Of a stretch of DNA of 64,000 nucleotides, positions 9,602-16,744 are shown in pieces. Within the stretch, counting starts at the first letter, position 1, and each line of letters opens with the position of its first letter. The stretch is from Polyangium mundeleinium (GTDB taxonomy: Bacteria; Myxococcota_A; Polyangia; Polyangiales; Polyangiaceae): contig NZ_JAQNDO010000001.1 in the NCBI RefSeq assembly GCF_028369105.1, forward strand, positions 8,836,501-8,900,500. The letters are read 5' to 3'. The notes below the pieces were generated by a model. The model was not told the origin of the DNA. It saw only the letters and a list, made by a program, of their open reading frames with translations, and searched no databases. Position numbers and translations under genes: made by a program.

Positions 9602-10420
9602 TCAGTCGACTTGCCCGAACTCGGCGAACGTCGGGTAGATCGGCCCCTCGCGCAAGGTCACGCTCGCCGTCGTCCCGTCCGCGTGCCGCAGCACGACCGG
9701 CAGGCCGTCCGAGGGGATCGAGTTGAACGCGCTTCGCACCGCGTTGCTGCTCATCGTCTTCACGTCCTTGCCGCCGATCTGCATGACCTCGTCGCCCGGC
9801 TGCGCGCCCGCGCGCTCGGCGGGGCTGCCCCCGATCATGCGCGTCAGGAAGCACGTGTCCGTGCGCAGCTCGAACCAGAGCCCGAGGCCGAACATCGCGT
9901 GCGCGCGCTCGTAGGCGAGGACGACCTCGCCGGCGCCTGGCACGTCGATCCGGATGCGATCGCCGAGCACGAGATCCTCGGTCGCGCGGAAGTCCTTCAC
10001 GCCGATGGGCTTGTCCGTGACGGTGTTCGCGTCCCAGATCTCCACGCGCATCTTGTCCGCGGACGAGACCTGGAAGTTGCCACGCGGCGCGTCGTCCCAG
10101 CTCGGTTCGAGCGTCTCGTTCTTCGGGTTCGTGCGCAGCACCTCTTGATCGTTGATGTACAGCTTCGCGTAGGGATCCGGCAGCTTGCCGATGGCTTGCT
10201 TCCAGGTCCTGCCGTCCCGCATCGAATCCTTGACCGTCGCGGAGACGAGGCGGATCCAGCGCAGGTCTTCGGGCGGCGGCGGATCGAGCGCCTGCTCGGC
10301 GGTGATCTTGCGGATGTTGGTCCCGATCTCGGGATAAAGGGCGACGCATCCGGTCGAAAACGTCGCGGCGGCGAGGGTGCTCGCGAGCACGAGCGCGGAG
10401 GCGAGTCTTTTCGTGTTCAT
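9602..10420 (-). CDS. PDZ-domain lipoprotein
   Basis: Starting from ATG 10420, the 272-residue product has a lipoprotein signal ending at TFSTGC (lipidated Cys near residue 25). A middle part (about 90-175) is all-beta and resembles C2-like domains, with a motif around MRVEIWDANT. A PDZ domain follows (about 190-260; FLTRMIGGSPAERAGAQPGD and GGKDVKTM). PDZ domains bind C-terminal peptides or unfolded segments, often in envelope quality control, but no protease domain is attached. An upstream in-frame start would add 19 residues that do not fit a signal peptide. Bases 10421-10693 separate it from the divergent amidotransferase gene and must hold both promoters; I recognise no specific site there. 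Confidence 0.75.
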   Translation of the reverse strand: MNTKRLASALVLASTLAAATFSTGCVALYPEIGTNIRKITAEQALDPPPPEDLRWIRLVSATVKDSMRDGRTWKQAIGKLPDPYAKLYINDQEVLRTNPKNETLEPSWDDAPRGNFQVSSADKMRVEIWDANTVTDKPIGVKDFRATEDLVLGDRIRIDVPGAGEVVLAYERAHAMFGLGLWFELRTDTCFLTRMIGGSPAERAGAQPGDEVMQIGGKDVKTMSSNAVRSAFNSIPSDGLPVVLRHADGTTASVTLREGPIYPTFAEFGQVD

Positions 10421-10693
10421 CGCGGAGGGGGAAGTTCGAGACGGAGTCACAACACGCGTCCGGGGCACCCTGGCCAAGGACGAAGCTCCTGTCTATCAGA
10501 GATCGAGGGGCGCTGCGGGAGCCCCCGATGACGCCGCACTGCCTCTCCCCACGTCGTTCAGGCCCGCGGCCCGAATGCGGGCAGGCAAGCAAAGCAGTGA
10601 CTTGCCCGGACGCCTCCGTTTCATCACAAAGAAGGGGAGCAGGCTCCGTCCATCCCCCACGTCTCACCGCGCTCGCGGAGAGGGAAAAAAGCC

Positions 10694-11530
10694 ATGGCTC
10701 GTCTCGTCGGCTTCGTCGGCAACCGTCCGGACCTCGGGGCACGGGTTCTCGAGCTCGAAGCGCGCCACCTCGCGGTGCACAAGCAGCCCGATCGCATCCC
10801 GGGCTGGGGCGTCGGCTTCTACCAGGGTGGCGAGATCCTCTTGAAACGCCGCCCCATCGACGATCGTCCGCAGATCAACATCGCCGAGATGACCCACGGC
10901 CTGCGCGCCGACACGCTGATCGCGCACGTGCGGCTCGGCACCGTCGGCGGCTCGCGCACGGAGAACACGCACCCCTTCCGGTACCGTCAGTGGCTCTTCG
11001 CGCATACCGGCACGGTCGAGGCCTTCTCCACGCTGCGCGGCCGCCTCTCGGACTCGCTGCCGCAGTTCTTGCAGCGTGACGTTCGGGGCGAGACGGACAG
11101 CGAGCTGCTCTTCCACCTCTTCCTGTCGTTCCTCCACGACGCCGGGGCCCTCGAGCGTCAGGACGTACCGCCGGAGACGGCGCGCAGCGCGCTCCGTTCG
11201 AGCGTCGCACTCGTCGACGGGCTCTCGGCCGAGGAGGGCAAGGGACCGAGCCGCATGAACCTGCTCGTGGCGGCCCCCGATTACGTCATCGCCATGCACG
11301 GGAGCGGCCGCATGGTTTGCCGCGTTTTCCAGGGCGCCGCGGACCTCGAGCGGATCCTCGGCGACGGCGGCCTCGGGCGCATGCGCCTGCCCGACTTCGC
11401 CTCCTGCCGCCTCTCGATCCTCGCCTCCGACTTCGACGACGACCAGACGCCGCCCGGATGGACGGCCGTCCAGGACCGTGCGATCGTCACCCTCACCCGC
11501 ACGGATGACCCTCTCGTCGAGCCGATCTGA
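10694..11530 (+). CDS. Class II glutamine amidotransferase-like protein lacking the catalytic Cys
   Basis: The 278-residue protein follows the YafJ/EgtC-type N-terminal-nucleophile amidotransferase fold: an N-terminal strand (MARLVGFVGN), WGVGFYQGG, IAHVRLGTVGG, ENTHPF and FAHTGTVEAF. In the family, residue 2 is the nucleophilic Cys (MCR...), but codon 2 here is GCT (Ala). The oxyanion-forming HNG is HTG here. So the fold seems kept while glutaminase activity is probably lost. It may be a regulatory or binding version, and its ligand is unknown. A GAGAGGG lies about 7 bases before the ATG. The next gene starts inside its 3' end, which implies translational coupling. Confidence 0.85.
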   Translation: MARLVGFVGNRPDLGARVLELEARHLAVHKQPDRIPGWGVGFYQGGEILLKRRPIDDRPQINIAEMTHGLRADTLIAHVRLGTVGGSRTENTHPFRYRQWLFAHTGTVEAFSTLRGRLSDSLPQFLQRDVRGETDSELLFHLFLSFLHDAGALERQDVPPETARSALRSSVALVDGLSAEEGKGPSRMNLLVAAPDYVIAMHGSGRMVCRVFQGAADLERILGDGGLGRMRLPDFASCRLSILASDFDDDQTPPGWTAVQDRAIVTLTRTDDPLVEPI

Positions 11531-12194
11531 CCTGCCTCACCACACGCGCGTCTCCGTGGCGGCGTGCGTGCTCCTGTTCGTGAGCCTGCTTGGCTGCGGG
11601 GGCGCGGGGGCGCCTCTGTTTGCCACCACCTCGGAGCTGCCCGAAGGATCCCGGAGGCCGGACGGCGTCGCGGTGGACCCGGCGAGCGCGCCGCCACGCG
11701 CGAAGGACGTGGCGAACGCGGAGGCGGGGCTCGTCACGCTACGCACGCCGCTCGGTACGGAGGCCGTTCTCACCACGGTGAGCGGTTTTTTCCGGGCGAT
11801 CGTGGACGAGGACATGGAGGCGCTCGAAGCGCTCTTCACGCGCGACGCGCTGTCGATCAGCACGAGCTACGGCCCGAGCGGCAGCGCGCCCTCGGCGCCC
11901 CTCTTCTGGACGCAACGCATGCGCCGGCTCGACTACACGAAGCTCGCCGGCGAGGTCGTCTTCCGCGAGGTGGAGCTCGAGATCTACCGCGCGGAGGATG
12001 CGCTCACGTCCTCGCCGCACCCGGCGATTCGCGTCGAGGCGCTTTCGACGGGCGACGTCGTGGTGCGCGTGCCGATCGCGACGTCGCGCCTGGGGTCGGA
12101 TCGGCTGCTCGGCGAAGAGGTCGTGCTCTGGCTGCGCCGCGAGGGCGAGCGATACCGCATCTATCGCATCGTCGAAGATTTTCAGATGCCTTGA
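11505..12194 (+). CDS. Lipoprotein with SnoaL/NTF2-like domain
   Basis: From ATG 11505 the 229-residue product carries a lipoprotein signal (VLLFVSLLGCGG, lipidated Cys near residue 31). A region from about residue 85 on (TTVSGFFRAIVDEDMEALEALFTRDA) reads like an NTF2/SnoaL-type alpha+beta cone: a helix pair followed by curved strands. Such domains bind small ligands or act as dimer scaffolds; no catalytic residues are apparent. The start lies 26 bases inside the preceding amidotransferase-like gene. An earlier in-frame start at 11478 would overlap more and gives a worse signal peptide. Function unknown. Confidence 0.6.
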   Translation: MTLSSSRSDLPHHTRVSVAACVLLFVSLLGCGGAGAPLFATTSELPEGSRRPDGVAVDPASAPPRAKDVANAEAGLVTLRTPLGTEAVLTTVSGFFRAIVDEDMEALEALFTRDALSISTSYGPSGSAPSAPLFWTQRMRRLDYTKLAGEVVFREVELEIYRAEDALTSSPHPAIRVEALSTGDVVVRVPIATSRLGSDRLLGEEVVLWLRREGERYRIYRIVEDFQMP

Positions 12195-12237
12195 GAATCA
12201 GGTGCTTGGTTTGCCCGACCTCGCTCGGGTGACCACA

Positions 12238-13164
12238 ATGCCTACCATGAGTCGCCTCAAGGTCGCGTTCGTGGCGTCGGGCGGGGCCGTGCGAGGCCTC
12301 GCGCACCTCGGGGTCCTCAAGGCTTGCGAGGAGCTCGGCGTCTTGCCGGAGATCTTCGTGGGAACGAGCTCCGGCGCGCTCATCTCCGCGACCTATGGCC
12401 AGGACATCCCGCTCGACGTCCTGCTCGACGCGTATCGCCTGCCGTGGCGGCGCCGTCATCGCGGCCCTCGGCTCTTCCCATCCACGTTCCTCGGCCTGCC
12501 GAGGCCCGCGGAGCTGCTCGATCCGGGGCACCTCGTCTCGGGGATCTTCTCGGCCGACCGGCTGGAGACCTACCTCTCGAGCTTCTTGCCCATCAACGAT
12601 TTCCGCAAGCTCCCGAACCCCGTGTTCGTGACCGCCGTGGACATCGACACGGGCGAGCGCGTGGTGTTCGGACCAGGCTACGAGGAGACGACGCCCGTGA
12701 GCCGAGCAGTCGCAGCGAGCTGCTGCGTGCCCGGGATTTTCCGCCCGTTCCGCATCGGGAGCAGGTACTACGTGAACGGCGAGGTGGCGCGCACGCTCTC
12801 GGCGGACATCGCGATCGCGGCGGGGGCCGACGTGGTGATCGTCTCGAACGTGTACAGGCCCGAGCGCGTGCGCGAAGGGCGGCGCAGCCTGGCGCGACGC
12901 GGCCCCTTCCCCGTCTTGCGGCAGTCGCTGAGCGTGCTGCTCACAGAGAAGGAGCGGCAGGGCGTGGAGCTTTACGGAAAACTCCACCCGCACGTCACGT
13001 TCCTCGACATCGCGCCGGAGATCGGGGCCTTCAGCTACCTGAACCGCTTCGCGGTGCGATCGCTCGTGCTGCGAGGATATCGGCAAGCGCTGCGGGTGCT
13101 GGCCGAGGCGAAGGAGAAGGGCCTGTTCGAGCGGACGAACAAGCAGACGAGTCCGCTCAACTGA
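12238..13164 (+). CDS. Patatin-like phospholipase-fold protein with altered catalytic dyad
   Basis: The 308-residue protein shows the patatin oxyanion-hole loop (SGGAVRGLAHLGVLKA) and the nucleophile elbow GTSSG (Ser44). The second dyad element, normally Asp-Gly-Gly/Ala, reads YYVNGEVARTLSADIAI, so N180 sits where the catalytic Asp is expected (codon AAC). Patatins hydrolyse acyl esters of lipids through a Ser-Asp dyad; this change should weaken or abolish that unless another acid substitutes. There is no signal peptide, so it is probably cytoplasmic or membrane-associated. ATG 12238 has a GGGTGA about 6 bases upstream; ATG 12247 is an alternative. Downstream is the repeat-filled gap at 13165-13528. 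Confidence 0.82.
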   Translation: MPTMSRLKVAFVASGGAVRGLAHLGVLKACEELGVLPEIFVGTSSGALISATYGQDIPLDVLLDAYRLPWRRRHRGPRLFPSTFLGLPRPAELLDPGHLVSGIFSADRLETYLSSFLPINDFRKLPNPVFVTAVDIDTGERVVFGPGYEETTPVSRAVAASCCVPGIFRPFRIGSRYYVNGEVARTLSADIAIAAGADVVIVSNVYRPERVREGRRSLARRGPFPVLRQSLSVLLTEKERQGVELYGKLHPHVTFLDIAPEIGAFSYLNRFAVRSLVLRGYRQALRVLAEAKEKGLFERTNKQTSPLN

Positions 13165-13180
13165 CCTGGGGCCGCCCGCG

Positions 13181-13330
13181 CCGGGGCGCTGCCCCGGACC
13201 CCGCGGGGGCTATCCGCCCCTCGACCCGGACCAGGCACGGCCTGGACCGAGGATGGAAGAACTGCGCGATGCGCAGTTCTTCCATCGGGCCGGTGGCAAG
13301 ACCAGGGAGGTGGGTCTCAACCTGGCGACG
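13181..13330. repeat. Modular palindromic intergenic repeat, left copy
   Basis: Left arm of a long imperfect inverted repeat filling the gap after the patatin gene. In order it contains a GGGGC-loop-GCCCC hairpin (13181-13197), a C-rich/G-rich pair, the string GACCCGGACCA followed by a small CCAGGCACGGCCTGG hairpin, and a perfect 16-bp stem with a 3-base loop at 13252-13286 (stem ends GATGGAAG/CTTCCATC). After that comes GGTGGCAAGACC. The same modules occur in the same order, inverted, in the right copy. No ORF is supported. It could be a REP-like or non-autonomous mobile repeat. Confidence 0.75.
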
Positions 13331-13364
13331 CGAACGTTGCCGACTGAACCTGCAGCGCTGCAGC

Positions 13365-13510
13365 CTTGGTTGGCAGGATCGTCGCCGGTCTTGTCAGCGG
13401 CTGTTCGATGAACTGCGCTCCGCGCAGTTCATCGACCCCGAGTCCAGCGCTTGCGCTGGTCCGGGTCCAGGGGTGGACAACCCCTGGTGGGGCCTGGGGC
13501 GAAGCCCCAG
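13365..13510. repeat. Modular palindromic intergenic repeat, right (inverted) copy
   Basis: Read on the minus strand this copy repeats the left one: GGGGC-loop-GCCCC (around 13497-13508), a C/G-rich pair, CCCCTGGACCCGGACCA, a small CCAGCGCAAGCGCTGG hairpin, then a perfect 14-bp stem with a 3-base loop at 13405-13435 (TCGATGAACTGCGC and its complement), then GCTGACAAGACC. Stem sequences differ from the left copy by paired changes that keep base pairing (GATGGAAG... against TCGATG...), which suggests selection on structure. The centre (13331-13364) has a CTGCAGCGCTGCAG palindrome at its edge. The rest of 13165-13528 contains nothing else I can name. Confidence 0.75.
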
Positions 13511-13528
13511 CGCAGCGCAGCGGCCAGC

Positions 13529-14005
13529 TCACATCCCAGCGACGATGCGGTACTCGTTGTTGTAGGGCACGATTTCGAGGCGGTTGTCCTCGACCTTGCG
13601 GCGCCACTCTTCGCCGCGTGTGCCGGGGATGCGGTAGCTCGCGCTGTACGTGTAGTCGACGAAGATCAGGTCGTCTTCGCGCGAGATGCGGCGGTAGCGG
13701 ATCTCGTAGCGGATTGCGCGCGCGTCCTGAAATGCGCCGCTCAGGTAGGCCTTCAAGCCGGCGTAATCGATGTCGTCGCCTGGATCGACGTTGCCGCCGT
13801 CCTCGTAATAGTCGGGCGACGCGAAGCCGTAGAGGACGGAGAGATCCTTGTCTTCGACGGCGTGCCGGTACTTCTCGCAAAATGCGATGATCTTGCGGTT
13901 TTCGTCGGAGTCCTCCACGTCGGTGTTGGGGATGTAGCGCGTGGCGCATCCCGTGAGCGTGGAGAGGGCGAGCGCGAAGGCGGCAAGGGTTCGGGTCGAA
14001 GGCAT
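13529..14005 (-). CDS. Small lipoprotein with NTF2-like domain
   Basis: The 158-residue product has a lipoprotein signal (TLAAFALALSTLTGCA, lipidated Cys at about residue 19). The mature part opens with helices (RKIIAFCEKYRHAVEDKDLSV) and continues with strands containing IRYEIRYRRIS and IFVDYTYSAS. This order, with a YGFASPDYY loop, is like SnoaL/NTF2 domains and like the lipoprotein at 11505-12194. No catalytic residues are evident. It is preceded by a 31-base gap from the ketosynthase gene end on the same strand and has no obvious operon partner. Envelope-located by its lipobox; function unknown. Confidence 0.65.
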   Translation of the reverse strand: MPSTRTLAAFALALSTLTGCATRYIPNTDVEDSDENRKIIAFCEKYRHAVEDKDLSVLYGFASPDYYEDGGNVDPGDDIDYAGLKAYLSGAFQDARAIRYEIRYRRISREDDLIFVDYTYSASYRIPGTRGEEWRRKVEDNRLEIVPYNNEYRIVAGM

Positions 14006-14036
14006 CGAGGTCCACGCGCAACTTGCCAGACGACCC

Positions 14037-15959
14037 CTACCTCCGGCAAGCCGACCGCCATTTTGTCACGAAATCGAGGACGTTTGCCTGCAAGGCAAGG
14101 TGCCCGAGAGGGCCCGCGTCGTGGTCGCTCGTGATGTCAGGGTCGATCAAAGCAAGCGCATTTTCGGCGGAAACGCCGAGCAACACGGCCACCGCGCCCT
14201 CGGCGTAGGCGCGGTCCGAGGCGGACGTGCATGACAGAAGATCACGCGCGACAGGGCCGGCATCGTCGACCGCGAGCACGACGACACGATCCGCGTCGCC
14301 CATCGCGACGAGCTCCGCGCCGACGGAGAGCGCCTCGGTCCCGCCGTCGAGGCCTGCGTTGACGGCGAAGCTCGGGCCGCGGAGCTGGTAGACGATCGCG
14401 CACTCGCCCGCGACGGCGTTTGGCGAGGTGGCCGGGAAGAGGCGTGGATCGACGGCGCCGGGGCCTCGCGCGCGGCGGCGCGCGTCGAAGCGATCGTTCG
14501 TGTCGAGCGTGGCGAGCGCGTGTCCCGCGACGATGCCGGCGCCTGCGAGGGCCTCGCGCCCCACGACACGCGCAAGCTCGGCGACGGCGCGCATTCCGAG
14601 CCGACAGAGCGGATCGAGCCGCGCGAGGCGATCCCGCGCGACCCCCGTCAGTGCGGAGAGCTCGACGAGATCGACGCTCGTGATCGCGGCGTGCGCGTGC
14701 AGGTACACGGGGCGCGCTTGCCTCGGCACGCGACCGCTCGGCGCGCGCGTGAGGACGAGCGCCGCGTTCGCGCCGCCAAACGCAGCCGAGAGCTTGAGCG
14801 CAGCGTCGAGTGGGCGCGCTTCGGCGCGATCGAGCAGGGAGACGGCAGCGTCCGGATCGAGCTCGCCTTCCCCGGCCGCGGCGGGCGCGATCCCGCGGCG
14901 AAGCGCATCCGCGGCGGCGAGCGATTCGAGCACGCCGGCCGCGCCGAGCGTGTGGCCGATCTGGGCCTTGAAGGGGTGCACGACGGGTGCGGGGGAGTTT
15001 TCGAAGAGCCGGGCGATCGCGCGGGATTCCATCGCGTCGTTGAAGGGAGTGGCGGTCGCGTGGGCGCTGACGAGGCCCATCGACGCGGGCGCGAGGCCGC
15101 TGTCCGCGATCGCGGCGGCGCCCGCGCGCGCGAGGCCGTCGCCGGTGCGATCGGGCGCGGTGATGTGCACGGCGTCCGTGGAGGCGCCGAAGCCGGCGAC
15201 ACGGACGAACACCGAAGCGCCGCGGGTGTGCTCCTCGCGGACGAGCGCGACGAGGCCGGCGCCTTCACCGAGGCTCATGCCGTCGCGGCCGATACGGAAA
15301 GGTCGGGGGCGCGAGGCCGTGGTCGCGCGCAGGGCCTCGAAGCCGGTGGCGACGAAGCCCGAGACCGCGTCGTAGCCGCCGGCGATCACGAGGTCACAGG
15401 CGCCCCGGTCGAGCCATCGCAGGCCGAGGCCAATCGCCAGGGTCGAAGCGGCGCACGCGGCGACGAGGTGCACGCGACGACAAACGTTGGGGCCCGAAAG
15501 ATCCGCCGCGGCGAACGCTTCGTCGAAGGGCGCGAAGTAGGTGGCGCGTCGGGCGAGCGCGGCGCGTTCGTCCTCGCGAACCTCCTCGCCGCGGGCCCAG
15601 GCTTCGCGGGCCGCGAACCACCGCGTCGCCCCGAGCATCCCGCCGCTCGACGTGCCGACGGCGATCCCGAGGCGCTCGTCACGCCAACCCGGGCGCATTT
15701 CGTCGAGGGAAGGAACGATCTGTCCGAGCGCGCAGGCGAGCAGCGTCGCCGCTTGGTCCTCGAAGGACGTGCCCGCGGGGAGCGGGAGCGAGCCGGGCGC
15801 GCGCGCGGCGAAAGGACGGGCGAGGCCTGCGCGGGCGAGCTCTTCGTCCCGCGTAAGGACCACACGCGCCGGCGCGCCGACGTCCCCCGCGTGGTACGCG
15901 CTCGGCCCCACGCCGAGCGCCGAGACGGCGCCCACCGCGATCACGCATGCATCACTCAC
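14037..15959 (-). CDS. Beta-ketoacyl synthase with extra degenerate C-terminal ketosynthase half
   Basis: The first ~400 of 640 residues form a complete KAS I/II-type condensing enzyme: nucleophile C169 in AACAAST, H300 in SAHATATPFND, K331 and H336 in FKAQIGHTLGAAG. It would elongate an acyl chain on an acyl carrier protein. The rest (about 410-640) looks like a second ketosynthase N-terminal half (SPNAVAGECAIVYQLRGPSF, then AGLDGGTEALSVGAELVAMGDA) with the nucleophile position lost. The second start is GTG 15959, which overlaps the upstream lipoprotein stop (GTGA) and has GGAGGAGG about 6 bases upstream. Last gene of the ACP-KS-lipoprotein-KS operon. Product unknown. Confidence 0.85.
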   Translation of the reverse strand: MSDACVIAVGAVSALGVGPSAYHAGDVGAPARVVLTRDEELARAGLARPFAARAPGSLPLPAGTSFEDQAATLLACALGQIVPSLDEMRPGWRDERLGIAVGTSSGGMLGATRWFAAREAWARGEEVREDERAALARRATYFAPFDEAFAAADLSGPNVCRRVHLVAACAASTLAIGLGLRWLDRGACDLVIAGGYDAVSGFVATGFEALRATTASRPRPFRIGRDGMSLGEGAGLVALVREEHTRGASVFVRVAGFGASTDAVHITAPDRTGDGLARAGAAAIADSGLAPASMGLVSAHATATPFNDAMESRAIARLFENSPAPVVHPFKAQIGHTLGAAGVLESLAAADALRRGIAPAAAGEGELDPDAAVSLLDRAEARPLDAALKLSAAFGGANAALVLTRAPSGRVPRQARPVYLHAHAAITSVDLVELSALTGVARDRLARLDPLCRLGMRAVAELARVVGREALAGAGIVAGHALATLDTNDRFDARRRARGPGAVDPRLFPATSPNAVAGECAIVYQLRGPSFAVNAGLDGGTEALSVGAELVAMGDADRVVVLAVDDAGPVARDLLSCTSASDRAYAEGAVAVLLGVSAENALALIDPDITSDHDAGPLGHLALQANVLDFVTKWRSACRR

Positions 15960-16744
15960 GACGCGCCTCCTCCCGAGGAGACGTCCTCCGCGGGCGCATC
16001 CGGATCGGCAAAGGCGCGCGGGTTCGGCGCGCGTCCTTTCTCCTCGCCCTCGCACGTGACGGTCACGGTGAGCCCCGTCGAGGCCTGGCGGTAGCGCACG
16101 GTGCCGCACCCGATCCGATCGGCCTCCACGCTCTCCTCGTCGAGCTTTTTCGCGCGCACCCCTTCGCTCGACCACGTCGTTCGCCGCGCCGAAAGCGCCC
16201 CCGAGCTCGCCGCGAAAAGCTCGATCACGGCCGCGCCGTCGCGCAGCGTGAACCGATCCCCTGAAGGCTCGGCCTCGTGCCAGAGCAGCCGCCCCGACGC
16301 GGGCCGGAGCAGCCACCAGCGGAGGAAATCCACAGGCAGCCCGCGTTTTTCGGCGCGGGGCGTCGACGCGTCGCCGCGCTTCAGCAGGTCGATCGCGGGG
16401 ACCGCAAACCGAAAGCGCTCCGCGCGCATCCAGAGGTCGAGCGCCGTGGTGCCGCCGGGCCCGAGCAGGATCATGCGCAGCGCGTCCGGCGGCGCGATCG
16501 CCACGGCGCCACGCGCCTCCAGCGTGCGGCCCGTCAAAGGCTCCCGCAACGCGAGCGCGAGCCGGAGCGTCCGCGCGCCCTCGCCCTCGGCCGCCTTCGA
16601 GATCGCCGCGAGCTTCCGTCGCGCCTCACGCCAGCGCGCGAGCGTCGGGGCCTCGGCCGCGCGCGGGGCGAGCGCGTCCGGCGCCGCGCACGAGGTCGCG
16701 CCGAGGAGCAACCCAAAGGCCCCGAGCAAGCCCGCGCGGCGCAT
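15956..16744 (-). CDS. LolB/DUF4292-like envelope lipoprotein in ketosynthase operon
   Basis: The 262-residue product has a lipoprotein signal (LLGAFGLLLGATSCAA). The mature part alternates strands in the way of LolA/LolB-like half-barrels, including RTLRLALALREPL and LRMILLGPGGTTALDLWMR; these domains hold acyl chains of lipoproteins or lipids. I recognise no exact family. It sits between two ketosynthase genes: its start ATG 16744 overlaps the upstream stop (TGATG; a GTG at 16747 is the alternative) and its stop overlaps the next start (GTGA). Aryl-polyene gene clusters also pair ketosynthases with LolA-like and other lipoproteins, so a role in delivering the product to the outer membrane is a reasonable inference. 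Confidence 0.65.
   Translation of the reverse strand: MRRAGLLGAFGLLLGATSCAAPDALAPRAAEAPTLARWREARRKLAAISKAAEGEGARTLRLALALREPLTGRTLEARGAVAIAPPDALRMILLGPGGTTALDLWMRAERFRFAVPAIDLLKRGDASTPRAEKRGLPVDFLRWWLLRPASGRLLWHEAEPSGDRFTLRDGAAVIELFAASSGALSARRTTWSSEGVRAKKLDEESVEADRIGCGTVRYRQASTGLTVTVTCEGEEKGRAPNPRAFADPDAPAEDVSSGGGAS

Noticed and set aside
10421-10693. A possible riboswitch in the divergent region before the amidotransferase gene
   Set aside because: A small GCAAG/CTTGC stem is visible but matches no riboswitch consensus I know.
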